Below the pieces are notes generated by a model. The model did no database searches. It saw only the letters and a program-made list of their open reading frames with translations, and was not told the DNA's origin. From assembly GCF_000003815.2 (NCBI RefSeq), contig NC_049984.1, forward strand, positions 94,766 through 158,765: a stretch of 64,000 bases of DNA. The letters run 5' to 3'. The stretch is from Branchiostoma floridae (lineage: Eukaryota; Chordata; Leptocardii; Amphioxiformes; Branchiostomatidae). Positions 10,983 to 21,043 of this stretch are shown in pieces (position 1 is the stretch's first letter; the number at the start of each line of letters is the position of its first letter). Both the position numbers and the translations under genes were made by a program.

Positions 10983-11813
10983 GGACCGGGGGTGGTCGTG
11001 GGGGCGCTTAGCAGCTGAGCACACCTCCCTCCATCTCACCCTGTCGTGGGCCAGAGCTTGGGTTTCGGCAAGGGTCATTCCCGTCCACTCTTTGATGTTA
11101 TCATCCCACTTCTTTCTCTGTCTGCCTCATCTTCTTTTCCCTTTGACTGTTCCTTGCAGGATGACCTTAGAGAGGCCTTTGCTTCTTGTCACGTGACCGT
11201 ACCACCTTAGTTTCCTTTTTATGACAATACTAAGAAGGTCCTCTAGGTGGTCTGTTCCCATAGCTTGTCTGATAGTGTTCCTGACTTCTGTGTTGGTGAT
11301 GTGGTCACGGTAAGTTAGATTTAGCAATATTCTATAGCATCTCATCTCTACTGCCAAGATTCTCCTTTGCAGCTCGGCTGTTAAGGTCCAAGACTCGCAC
11401 GCGTATAGAAAGATTGAGATGACCAGTGCCCGCAGTAGCCTCACCTTGGACTTCAGACTAATGTTCCTGTCCCTCCAGATGGGTCTCAGCCTTGCCATGG
11501 CTGCTGAGGTCTGTGCTGCTCTGGATGTGACTTCTGCCTTTGAGCCTTCCTTGCTAATTATGGAGCCAAGGTACTTAAACTGATCTACTGTCTGAAGTTC
11601 TTCCTGGTTCACTACTATCTTGGTTGTAATTGGCTTAATGCTGTTTGTCATCAGTTTTGTCTTTTCTGCGCTGATCTCCATCCCATATCTCCTGGATGTA
11701 GTGTCCAGTGCACTTATATAGTTGGCCAGTTCTGTTTCTCCTCCTGCCAGCCCATCTATATCATCCGCAAAGCGTAGGTTGGTTATGTTCCTTCCCCCAA
11801 TGCTGACTGTGCC
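10983..11813 (-). pseudogene. RTE-like LINE, reverse transcriptase motif C and C-terminal region
   Basis: Read on the minus strand from 11813, the frame gives GTVSIGGRNITNLRFADDID, with the FADD catalytic pair. It continues through CESWTL and RKLRWYGH to the region GTVKGKRR, where a TGA (11127-11129) replaces an expected Arg codon. The same frame then continues as GRQRKKWDDNIKEW into the gap. The nonsense change and the nested insertion make this copy non-functional. Confidence 0.8.
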
Positions 11814-14361
11814 TTATAATAATGAATGGTTTATTTGACATAGAGACATAGCGATTACAAACAAAATATCACACTTGCAGTCATTGTAGTGACTGAATTG
11901 CGGTGAGTATTTACAATTATCACACACACTATTACACGGTATACAAAGTTTAAAAGTGAGAAATTGTCGCAATGTTGTTTACAATAGACTTTATAAACTA
12001 ACAAAGTAAGTGATAATTATCATGTTGCACTTTTGAGTATTGCACGTCAATATTGCACGAGAAGAGAAATCCAAAACACTGTAAATCTGATTCACCAGTT
12101 GGGATTTCTATGCAAACATCACTTAACACTAATGCAAGGTCGCAATCTTAAACCATACAACTTTAAAACAGGGGGAAGTCGGAAGTCATATGGCATGAGT
12201 CCAGTTCATTTAAAAGGTTCGTCATATATGGGATGGGGCTTCTTCTGTATCTCTCTGTACGGGTTTTGATAGTGTCCAGTAGTTGTGATGACCGTGTAGT
12301 TCTGGCGCTGATCTCACCGCGGTATGGAGGTAGCCAGTCTCGAAAAGTCTCTGAATGTAGCAGGCGTTTGGCAAACTTGTAGCACAGCTGACGGCGTCGG
12401 CTTTCTAGTGTAGGTAGGTTGAAAGCACTGCATGCCTCTGAGTAGGATGTGTATGCGGGGCCTAGTATTGTCCGGCAAGCCCTTTTCTGTATGGTCTCGA
12501 TTCTCTCGTGCTGTTTTCTTGTGAGGCCCGGGTGCCAGGCAGCGACGGCATACTCGCAAGCCGGTCGAACCAAGGACTTGTAACAGGTGAGAAGATCTTC
12601 TTGAGAAAGGTTGAGACGTCGTAGCTGTCGGAGCAGGAATAGTTTCCTATTACCTGACTTCAGTACGTGGTCAACTTGAGTTTGCCAGCCAAGGTCCGCT
12701 TGTACAAATAAGCCGAGTAGTTTAACGACTTTGGCTATGTTCAGTGGTTCACCAGTGATAGATAAAGGTGGTAGCGTCGGGGGGACTTTAGAGAAGTAAA
12801 CGTGCATTGCTTTGCACTTCTTTGGGTTTAGCTTCATTTTATGACTTTCTGTCCAGGTGCCGAGATTGTCGAGGTCGGTTTGGAGGTTGGAGGTTACGCT
12901 GGTTTTCCGGCTTTCTGCTAGATTAAGGTCGTCGACAAATTTCCACCTTCGTGCTAAGGCGTCTACACTGGCGTTGTTAATAAGGGCAAGAAATATCAGG
13001 GGACCAAGGACCGTACCCTGCGGAAGGCCGCAGGTAGTAACTGACCAATCCGAGTGAACTCCTTTGTAAAGGACTCTTTGTTTCCGGTCGGTCAGGAAGC
13101 TGCATATCCACCGCGTGAGCGAGGGTCAAAGGCCCAGGTTGATCAGACAGGTAACCGCTAGGAGGTGATCGACACGATCGAAAGCTTTTGAAAAGTCTGT
13201 TGTAACGAGACTAGTGATTGTACCCCTCTCATCAGAGGTTTTCGCAAGTTGATTGATAATATCTACTAGGCAGTGGGTAGTAGACCGGCCTGCGAGACAG
13301 CCGAATTGGGTAGGGTCGATGTTTTCCTTAATGTCTGAGTAGAGTCGGGTCGCCACGAATCTCTCCGCAACCTTTGCCAGCACCGGTGTGAGAGAGATTG
13401 GTCGGAGTTCCTCGATGGACGGAGGGCGGCTTTTTGGCAGAGGAACGATGTTGGCTTGGCGCCACTGTACAGGAACAACCCCTTCTGCAAGTGAAGCATT
13501 GAGAATGTGCGTTAACGGGGTAGAAATCTCGTACGAGAACTCTTTGATGATACGGTTGGGAATGTCGTCGGGTCCAGCGGCTTTTCTCGTATTGATGTTG
13601 CGCAATTCATTGTAGACCTCCCACGGTTGAATTTCCTCTAGGGGTTTCGCTGGAAGAAATGGGGGTAGTTTACCCAGGTCCAGTTTTTCAAGTGAACATG
13701 TCACGGCACAGAGCACTTCGTTAATGGCGTTTGCTGTTGCCTTGTGGTCAGTAGTAGGTGTTCCTTCGATGTTAAGTGTGAGTTCTCTTCCAGTTGTGTT
13801 GGTCATGGACTTTAGCATTTGATACCATTTTGAGGGATTTTCTTTTTTTAGAGATTTGACTTTGTCCTTGTAGAAGTTTCCTCTCGCTCTCTTGATTATT
13901 CGTTGCACCTTGTTACGTAATTCTTTGTATCTGTCATTCTCCCCTGACTTGAAAGCTTCCTGTCTTTGTTTCATCAGGATTTTAATGTTCGGGGAAAGCC
14001 AAGGTTTATCATTGGTGTGCATTTGACATACCTTTGCAGGAAAATGCTGGTTGAGTTTCTCCACCAACGTATGGTAGAAGTTGTTGGTCTTAGTTTGGAC
14101 GTCGTCCGCCGTGAGGACCTCGTACCAGTCGTGTGAGACTAACCATTGGCCAAACGACCTTATCCTTGAGTCCGGCATTGGTCTGGTGACCCTCGACCTT
14201 GTCTCATTTGTTATGAGGCGTGTTTTGGGCACGAGATGTACAATGTTGTGATCGCTGCTGCCCAGTGGTGAGAGCAGTGCAGGTGGGAGATACAGGTGGT
14301 CCAGGTTTGTTATTATACAGTCCAGAGTGGCATCCATTCTGGTTGGTACGTCCACAATTTG
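11814..14361 (-). mobile_element. CR1/Jockey-like LINE nested in the RTE-like LINE
   Basis: This is a second LINE in the same orientation, 5'-truncated inside its endonuclease domain. It begins on the minus strand right after the codon for His in LENH of the host LINE and ends in an AT-rich tail (around 11814-11835). The host LINE resumes with GTVSIGG. The coding order is the end of the endonuclease (LDCIITN, GSSDHNIV), then RT motifs (KAAGPDDIPNRIIKE, LRPISLTPVLAKVAE, TTDFSKAFDRVDH, GLPQGTVLGPL, KFVDDL), then a C-terminal part ending in SDFPLF at 12163. The CR1/Jockey assignment is by motif resemblance. Boundaries are good to a few bases. Confidence 0.8.
12163..13125 (-). pseudogene. Nested LINE, C-terminal half of reverse transcriptase ORF
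   Basis: Downstream of the TGA at 13126-13128 the same minus-strand frame is open through LTRWICSFLTDRKQRVL, GLPQGTVLGPLIFL and KFVDDLNL to the stop near 12163. Its C-terminal part includes LGLFVQADLGWQTQV and AVAAWHPGLT. The single in-frame TGA is the only break I see in the nested element's reading frame, so the insertion is fairly young. Confidence 0.75.
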
Positions 14362-16563
14362 GTGGTTCTCTAGGGCTTCTGTCATAATTTGTTCAAGGTA
14401 GATGTTGAAAAGGGTAGGGGATAGTAGGCATCCTTGCCTTACACCAACAGTTGTCCTGAACCACTCGCCTACTGTGCCCTGTACAAGAACTGCGCTGCTA
14501 GACTTGTCGTACAGCTGTTGGATGCAGTTGGTCAACTTGGGACCCATGTTGTATCTCTTCATTGTTGCCCATAAAGCATCATGCCAAACCCGGTCAAATG
14601 CCTTTTTATAGTCCACGAATACATGATACAGACTTTGCTGGTGTTGGCGGTACTTCTCATCGAGGATTCTTAGGTTGAAGATCTGTTCTGTGGTGCTACG
14701 TCCACTGCGGAAGCCTGCTTGCTCTTCGGCAATGACCTCTTCCGCCTGAGGTTTCAGTCTACTCAGGATGACTTTCAGCATCACCTTACTGGCATGGCTG
14801 ATGAGGCTAATTGTTCTGTAATTCTGGCAAAGTTGAAGGTTCCCTTTCTTTGGTAGGGTTATAATAAGTGACTGTGTCCATGGTGTTGGCCAGTTCCCAG
14901 TTTCCCATATCTTATTACACATCTTAGTCAGTAGGTCGATTGTAGTCTCACCGCCATTCTTGATGAGTTCAGCAGGGACGTTGTCAGCACCGGGAGCTTT
15001 CCCATTCTTCAGGGACTTTACAGCTGCCTCAACTTCTTGTTTCAGGATGGGAAAGTTGTCGTCTTTTGTGGGTTCATTGGTCAAGAGTACCTCTGGGTCG
15101 CCACTAGACTGGTGGTTGTAAAGTTCCTTGCAGTACTCGGTCCACCTGGCCGTTATCTCCTGCTTCTCTGTAAGGCTTTTACCCTCTCTGCTTTGGATGG
15201 TAGTGCTGGAGCCTGACTGTTTCTTTTGTGTGAGGTTTTTGACAATTTGGAATGCCTGTCTGCTGTTGTTTGCTCTCAGATTCCCTTCTATCTCAGCACA
15301 TTGTTGTTCTATCCACTCTTCTTTTGCTTTCTTTATGTCTTTCCTGATCTTCTTGTTGATCTCCCTGTATTCTGCTGACCTCGCAGTGTGTCTTACCTTC
15401 TTCAGTTCCCTGCGAGTATCACACATCGCCAGGATATCATCTTTCATCCATGATTTATTTTTGCGCCGGAGGGGGCCTATGGTTTTCTTTGCTGTATCCA
15501 CCATTGCCTTGTTGAAGGCGTTAGTCAAGACTTCTACATCCTCCTCTACTGCTAGTAAGGGAGCGAATTTCCCACCTATTGTCGCTTGGAAAGTCTTACA
15601 TACGGCTGGGTCCTTCAGTTTCTCCAGGTCGAATTTAAGTCTAGTGTACTGAGGCTTCCTAGATCTCTTGAGTCTGATCTGGAAGTTCATAATGACGAGG
15701 TCGTGGTCGCTTCCCACATCCGCACCGGGGAACGTCCTTGTTTTTGCTCTGTTGATACTTGTACGGAAGCGGTTTTGTACCAGGATGTAGTCAAGCTGGT
15801 GTTTACTGCCGTTTGGTGCGTGCCATGTCCAGCACCGTGATGGCTTGTGTTTTCCCAGGGTATTTGCTAATACTAGGTTGTTTTCGCTGGCAAACTCAAG
15901 TAGCCGTCTTCCTCTGTCATTGGTGGTCCCATTACAGGACGGACCACAGTGCTCGCCCCAGTCCTTTTGCGCGTCGACTCCAACTTTGGCGTTCCAATCG
16001 CCTTGTACAATGAGGATATCTTTCTTGTTGACTTCCCTTCTGGTGTCCTGTAGTTTTGTGTAGAATTCTTCAATCTGTTCCTCGTCGTAGTCAGAGGTAG
16101 GTGCATAAACTTGGATCACAGTTATATTGAAGGGTGATGCCCTCAGTCTGATGGAGATAAGTCTACTGGATATAGTGCGGCATCCCATTACTGATCCCTT
16201 GATGGAGCTGTTCACAAGAAATCCTACTCCGTTCGCATGCCTGGCTTGTTCGCCACTGTAGTAAAGTACGTGACCCTCCTCCGTTTGGAATTCTCCAAAG
16301 TTTTTCCATCTTACTTCACTAAGGCCTACAAGTTGCCACGTGTAATGACTGAGCTCATACGTCAGTTCCTTTAGTTTCCCTACTTGTGCAAGTGTCCGCA
16401 CGTTCCATGTGGCAATGGCAATGTTGTCTCTTCCTCGGATTCTGTTCTGCATGCCCTCATCAGTAGTGCACTTTACACCTCCGTCCTGATGTGCGGCGGT
16501 AGGCGCGGTCCTTGTTGACCCGGGCGCCGACCGAACCGGTGTGGAATTTGGTTGGGTGCTCAT
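13126..16563 (-). CDS. Chimeric LINE-LINE open reading frame, 1145 codons
   Basis: This long minus-strand frame joins two retrotransposons. Residues 1 to about 733 are the N terminus, the complete AP-type endonuclease (ATWNVRTL, LSEVRW, GDWNAKVG, DYILV, GSDHDLV) and the RT fingers and palm up to motif B (FVDYKKAFDRV, GVRQGCLLSPTLFN) of the RTE-like element. After LENH the frame continues without a break into the nested LINE (endonuclease remnant, linker, RT motifs to FSKAFDRVDH) and stops at TGA 13126-13128. Both RT domains therefore lack motif C in this product. It is a fusion created by insertion, not a known gene. The endonuclease part could fold, but retrotransposition competence is not expected. 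Confidence 0.8.
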   Translation of the reverse strand: MSTQPNSTPVRSAPGSTRTAPTAAHQDGGVKCTTDEGMQNRIRGRDNIAIATWNVRTLAQVGKLKELTYELSHYTWQLVGLSEVRWKNFGEFQTEEGHVLYYSGEQARHANGVGFLVNSSIKGSVMGCRTISSRLISIRLRASPFNITVIQVYAPTSDYDEEQIEEFYTKLQDTRREVNKKDILIVQGDWNAKVGVDAQKDWGEHCGPSCNGTTNDRGRRLLEFASENNLVLANTLGKHKPSRCWTWHAPNGSKHQLDYILVQNRFRTSINRAKTRTFPGADVGSDHDLVIMNFQIRLKRSRKPQYTRLKFDLEKLKDPAVCKTFQATIGGKFAPLLAVEEDVEVLTNAFNKAMVDTAKKTIGPLRRKNKSWMKDDILAMCDTRRELKKVRHTARSAEYREINKKIRKDIKKAKEEWIEQQCAEIEGNLRANNSRQAFQIVKNLTQKKQSGSSTTIQSREGKSLTEKQEITARWTEYCKELYNHQSSGDPEVLLTNEPTKDDNFPILKQEVEAAVKSLKNGKAPGADNVPAELIKNGGETTIDLLTKMCNKIWETGNWPTPWTQSLIITLPKKGNLQLCQNYRTISLISHASKVMLKVILSRLKPQAEEVIAEEQAGFRSGRSTTEQIFNLRILDEKYRQHQQSLYHVFVDYKKAFDRVWHDALWATMKRYNMGPKLTNCIQQLYDKSSSAVLVQGTVGEWFRTTVGVRQGCLLSPTLFNIYLEQIMTEALENHQIVDVPTRMDATLDCIITNLDHLYLPPALLSPLGSSDHNIVHLVPKTRLITNETRSRVTRPMPDSRIRSFGQWLVSHDWYEVLTADDVQTKTNNFYHTLVEKLNQHFPAKVCQMHTNDKPWLSPNIKILMKQRQEAFKSGENDRYKELRNKVQRIIKRARGNFYKDKVKSLKKENPSKWYQMLKSMTNTTGRELTLNIEGTPTTDHKATANAINEVLCAVTCSLEKLDLGKLPPFLPAKPLEEIQPWEVYNELRNINTRKAAGPDDIPNRIIKEFSYEISTPLTHILNASLAEGVVPVQWRQANIVPLPKSRPPSIEELRPISLTPVLAKVAERFVATRLYSDIKENIDPTQFGCLAGRSTTHCLVDIINQLAKTSDERGTITSLVTTDFSKAFDRVDHLLAVTCLINLGL

Positions 16564-16847
16564 TCATGCAAGTGTGTCTTGGGCAGTTGGCCTGGTGGTG
16601 CCCATCTCCTCTCCAGGCCTGACCACAGCCGACATCCTCCTGCTTGGTGGCTCGCCCTGGTCACGGACACGTGGCCGTTACTTCCTGTCGATGGAAGCCT
16701 CCGCCCTGACCGTTGACCTCATCTTGGAGGTTCTTTCGCTCGACGGTGCCGTGTCAACACCGCCCCCTCACGTCGTTTAGCCAGCCAGCTGAGGCCGTTG
16801 CCCGGGGGTTGGCACGAGGAGCCAGACGTGAGAGGCTTTGGGAGATG

Positions 16848-16940
16848 GGTGGGACCAGTGTGCTCAGCCACTCTATGAAGACAAGAGTGTGGCGGGTGGA
16901 ACCAGTGTGCTCAGCCACTCTATGAAGACAAGAGCGCAGC
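16848..16940 (-). repeat. Two 47-bp direct repeats in LINE 5' region
   Basis: Two 47-bp copies, starting GGTGGGACC at 16848 and GGTGGAACC at 16895, lie upstream of the RTE-like ORF on its minus strand. Tandem 5' UTR monomers act as promoters in some LINEs. That role here is inference. The rest of 16564-16965 shows no other feature. Confidence 0.6.
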
Positions 16941-17349
16941 TGCTAAGCTACACTACCCAGAGCCCCCTAAGATCTTTGAAAATAAAAGGTTTAAGTTTTT
17001 ATCTCCGAACCTCATGGCCTCCTGCCACACCAAATGTGACCAACATGACACCTAGGGACAGAGCAACTAAAATAGTAATAATTAAGCAACAGACATTTCA
17101 GGCAGGGAGTTTTGTTCAGGTACACTACAGGCACAGACCAGACCTGTATCTAAACCTGTACCAGTGACTTTACCTTATAATACCTGACGTTACGTTTAGC
17201 AGAAACACATGATAAAATCTAGTATGTACAGCACATTCAGCTTCTTGCATCTTCTTGCTAATGATATAAAATTTGATATAGATGTTTTTGGTCATAAGAA
17301 TGAAGAATTATTTTCAAAAATCAATAAACCATCGTCTCTTTACCCTCAG

Positions 17350-19289
17350 AACCTGACACTTTCTGTGGGCTGGAAAATCTGACATCCCTGAACCTATACA
17401 ACAACGTGATCTCAAGCGTATCACGATACGCATTCCGTGGCCTGCCTCGTCTCTCCTGCCTGCAGCTGTCTGAGAACCGACTGACCTCTGTACCAGTTGA
17501 GGCTCTCCTGCAGCCAAAAGCTTTGAAGATTACAAAACTATACTTTAACCGCATCAGCACCATCAGCTGCGATATCCTGCGCCTGAAGCAAAACAAGCAC
17601 CTGCAAGTTGACGTGAACTCCAACAAATTACGATGTGACGAAAACCTGACGTGGTTCATCTGCCACCTGCCACACCTGCAGCAGCACATCGGTCATCACA
17701 AATTCTTGAAGTGTGCATCACCTGCCGAACTCCGAGGAACCACCCTTGCCACCAGGAGGCAGGACGTGTGCCCGACCAACATGGGCGGGTCACACGAGGG
17801 CATCTGCTCCAGCTCGCATGATGACGTGCCCACCCCAAGTAACAAACTTGACAACGTGCCCACCCCAAGTAACAAACATGCCAACATTTCAATCACAGGT
17901 CTGTACAACAACACCAGTCCCGTGGATGAGGACACAGATTTGCCGTACACAAATGACACACCAGTCTCTCAGCATACAACAGAGATGGGCCGTGTCATTA
18001 TTCTACAGGGACACCCCATCGTCAACAGGGGTGACCACAGCACCCACACCCTGGCCATGATTGGTGCTGTTTTTGTGCCCCTCCTCCTGGTGTTAGCATC
18101 GACAGGTGTGCTGCTCACCTGCAAGCGCTGGCGCGGCGCAGGTCAGGCCAATCCAGACCCACCAGCCGGGACGGACGAGGAAGGAGCAGAAGGAAGCCCA
18201 AACATCGAGCCGTACGCAGTTGTCAACTCCGACCCTGCTGGTCTGCAAGCACCAAGCAACAACTCATCAACAGGCAGTCAATCCGCCCCTGCACGGGCAT
18301 CTGCAGACAGCGAGACTATCCAGCCATACGCAGTGGCCTACGATGAAGACCAGGGGCCAGAGTCGGACATCAAACCATACGCAGTGGCCTACAAGGGAGA
18401 GGCCTGGGAAGACGACAGCTGTAATATCCCGCTGTATGCAGCAGACTGTCCCGACACACCACAGGCTGCAGGAGGCTGCACAGAGGCAGGTTTTACACCA
18501 CAGGATAACATCACCAACCAACAGGCGGCAATCATAGACCAACCGGTCACCCAACCAGAGGCAGGCTTTACACCACTGGAGAGCATCACCAACCAACAGG
18601 CGGCAATCATAGACCAACCTGTCACCCAACCAGAGGCAGGCTTTACACCACAGGAAAACATCACCAACCAACAGGCGGCAATCGTCGACCAATCAGAAGA
18701 TGGGGAGGAAAAAGAGCAGAGCACATCCAACGTCCTGTACAACCCAACTCATGGACAGCCCAAAATAAAGGACAGTCCGTCCAACGTCCTGTACAACCCA
18801 GCTCATGGACAGCCCAAAATAAAGGACAGCCCGTCCAACGTCCTGTACAACCCAGCTCAAGGACAGCCCAAAATAAAGGACAGTCCATCCAACGTCCTGT
18901 ACAACCCAGCTCAAGGACAGCCCGAAATAAAGGACAGTCCGTCCAACGTCCTGTACAACCCAGCTCATGGACAGCCCGAAATAAAGGACAGTCCATCCAA
19001 CGTCCTGTACAACCCAACTCAAGGACAGCCCGAAATAAAGGACAGTCCGTCCAACGTCCTGTACAACCCAGCTCATGGACAGCCCAAAATAAAGGACAAC
19101 CCATCCAACGTCCTGTACAACCCAACTCATGGACAGCCCGAAATAAAGGACAACCCATCCAACGTCCTGCACAAGTACTACAACCCAACTCATGGACAGC
19201 CAGAGAGTGAGGCCAGCATGTCCAACGTCCTGTACAATCCAGCTCAAGGACAGCCCCAAAATGAGGACAGCCCGTCCAACGCCCTGTAG
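17350..19289 (+). CDS. LRR transmembrane receptor C, exon 2
   Basis: The exon starts after CCTCAG and has the same phase as exon 2 of A and B. It encodes the remaining LRRs (LTSLNL, LSCLQLSENRLTSVP), the LRRCT cap, a stalk with a duplicated VPTPSNK segment, a transmembrane helix (MIGAVFVPLLLVLASTG) and the cytoplasmic tail. The first PYAVVY motif has become PYAVVN, and two PYAVAY motifs remain. A 25-residue Thr-Pro-Gln/Ile-Thr-Asn-Gln-Gln segment is triplicated. Ten YNP repeats with an IKDSPSN linker follow, ending at TAG 19287-19289. If exon 1 keeps the usual length, the protein is about 780 residues. The open frame over 1937 bases argues that the gene is, or was recently, functional despite the doubtful exon 1. 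Confidence 0.83.
18720..19286 (+). repeat. 54-bp coding minisatellite in tail of C
   Basis: Ten tandem 54-bp units encode SPSNVLYNPxxGQPxIKD, very uniform in the first seven copies, which suggests recent homogenisation. One copy reads VLHKYYNP, with a 9-base insertion. The array ends at SPSNAL followed by TAG in place of the Tyr codon. Confidence 0.9.
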
Positions 19290-20430
19290 AACCAGCTCAA
19301 GGACAGAGTGCTGTATGGAGAACAGCTGATGGACACTGGACAGCAGCTGGATACCCAGTCCACTTTGGCTCGCTAAAGGACCCTGAAAAATTGAAATTTC
19401 CTGAAACTCCAGTTTATGAATAGAAAAACCACTCTATGCCTCCTCTGCAAAATACTTCAGACACAATATCAAACTTCAGTGGCACAAAAATATTTGGCTG
19501 CAGCAACTCAGTTTGTTTGGACTTAGGAAGAACAAGCTGAAATTCAAAATATGGTTCAAAACCACTTCTGTCTGATTCATGAGTATTTCAGACAGTTGAA
19601 ATGGACTTTGCAATGCCCTATACATTATGTGTGATTTCAGTGCATATAACTTACAGTGTGTATAAGTCATGTCATTTGTAAGGTTACAGGTTCAGGGGAG
19701 GATGGGAGAAATTAGCAAAGAAATCTTAGTTTGTCTCTGTTCTTTCTGTGTTAGAAGATCTTAGAGCTCAGCTGCTGCTCTGTCAAAATGATGTGTGACA
19801 TTGTGATTCAAGCTGATGTTTAGAAAAGTCATTTTCACTTAATTTACACTTGAGTAGAAGAATATTATTAGACCAAAGATTGAAGAGACTTCAAAGAGGA
19901 ACCTGATGTGAATGATTAGTATATGGAACTACATGTACAAGCATGATAGACATACAACAACTTTCCACAATAAGATTGTGTTTATCCACATAGTCCTTGT
20001 GTCTGTTGGAAGAAACTACAAATGTACTAGTACAACTCTGTGAAAATGCTGTGTACCATTGTGATTTAAAAGCTGATGTTTAGAAAAACAATTTTCACTT
20101 GAATCACACTTGAGTAGAAGATACTAGACCAAAGAGTAAATGTTTGAGAAGATTCTGGTACCACAAACACAATGGAATGTATCTTATCTTTTCCTGATGA
20201 AGGCCGGAGGTGGAATATTATATAACTGTGTTTAATCCACTTTGAACTTGATGTTAGAAGAAAGTTCAACTCACTGTTTTCAGTGCAGATGAGCCTATGT
20301 AGTACAGGAAGCCTATTGTCTGTACTAGGACTTGATTAGAAGGTTTAGTACTTATGTCACAACTGCTGTACAGTCAGTGGTATCACCATCTTCTTGACTG
20401 AATCTGCACTGCATGCCTCTTTATGTACAA
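19290..20430 (+). other. 3' flank of receptor C with internal duplication
   Basis: The sequence aligns with the 3' flanks of A and B but is diverged. A segment of about 75 bp (GCTGATGTTTAGAAAA and neighbours) occurs twice, near 19800-19865 and 20045-20115. No gene or clear polyadenylation signal is seen. Confidence 0.55.
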
Positions 20431-20864
20431 GAATCAATATACCTATAGATTAGTACCTGTATATATTTCTGATGACATTATTGTGAGATTGCTGACCCTC
20501 CTTGCCAACGGTGGGGTCAACAAGATTGACACCTGTCACCTTATATCATCAAGTTCCAACCCTTAAAGAAGGTGGACTTGATTCTATAAAAACATATTGC
20601 AAGGGATTTAAGACCCAAGTCACACCCCAGCCTCATCTCCAGGATGAGGAGGACGGAAATTAATAAGAAGGGTGACCTTGGCACGACCTTGTGGTCCATA
20701 ACCGGCGCAGGCCGCCATTTTGTCTGCTCAGTGCTGATAACTGGCCCTGCGGGAGGTGAGAGGGAAACCCCGACGTTCATCATCGATGACCTGCCGACCT
20801 CGAGGCATACCTCCCCTCCAAACAAGCAGAGCAGGAGAGTATGTATGTATATAATGTAAGTCTT

Positions 20865-21017
20865 ACAGCAGGCAGACAGCCATGAGACATGGTCATACAT
20901 GTGCAAGTAGCACACACACACACACACAAGTTCACGGTCAGCTGGGGGCAGGCAGACATGAGACATGGTCATACATGTGCAAGTAGCACACACACAAGTT
21001 CACGGGCAGGCTGGGGG
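20865..21017. repeat. Two-copy 76-bp tandem repeat with CA run
   Basis: CATGAGACATGGTCATACAT begins at 20881 and again at 20957. Each copy holds a CA dinucleotide run of different length. Nothing else is recognised between 20430 and 21040. Confidence 0.8.
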
Positions 21018-21043
21018 TACTGTTTAATTACAAGTTTCAAAGT

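Larger units (their letters stand above)
10983..16965 (-). mobile_element. RTE/BovB-like non-LTR retrotransposon, interrupted
   Basis: This is a LINE on the minus strand inside the intron of receptor C. Its 5' UTR lies at about 16564-16965, its endonuclease and part of its reverse transcriptase at 14362-16563, and the rest of its reverse transcriptase and C terminus at 10983-11813. The two coding parts are separated by a nested LINE (11814-14361). The family call rests on the order IATWNVRTL, LSEVRW, GDWNAKVG, GSDHD, ISHASKVML, GVRQGCLLSP and FADDIDGL, typical of the RTE/BovB group from which CFDP2-type sequences derive. Intron homology resumes at 16970. The 3' end lies at or in the gap, so no target-site duplication can be checked. 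Confidence 0.82.
9857..20430 (+). repeat. Tandem duplication unit C (diverged, LINE-inflated)
   Basis: The 5' flank (9857-10504) aligns with those of A and B almost base for base. Exon 1 aligns with more changes. After the gap and the LINE block, the intron sequence resumes near 16970, and exon 2 and the 3' flank follow. Exon 2 and the 3' flank are clearly more diverged than A is from B, so C is the older branch, or its two halves have different histories. Homology in the 3' flank fades near 20430. Confidence 0.8.

Noticed and set aside
20644-20859. 71-codon + strand frame (MRRTEINKKGDLGTT)
   Set aside because: No recognisable domain, no splice partner and no repeat-independent support. Chance open frame.
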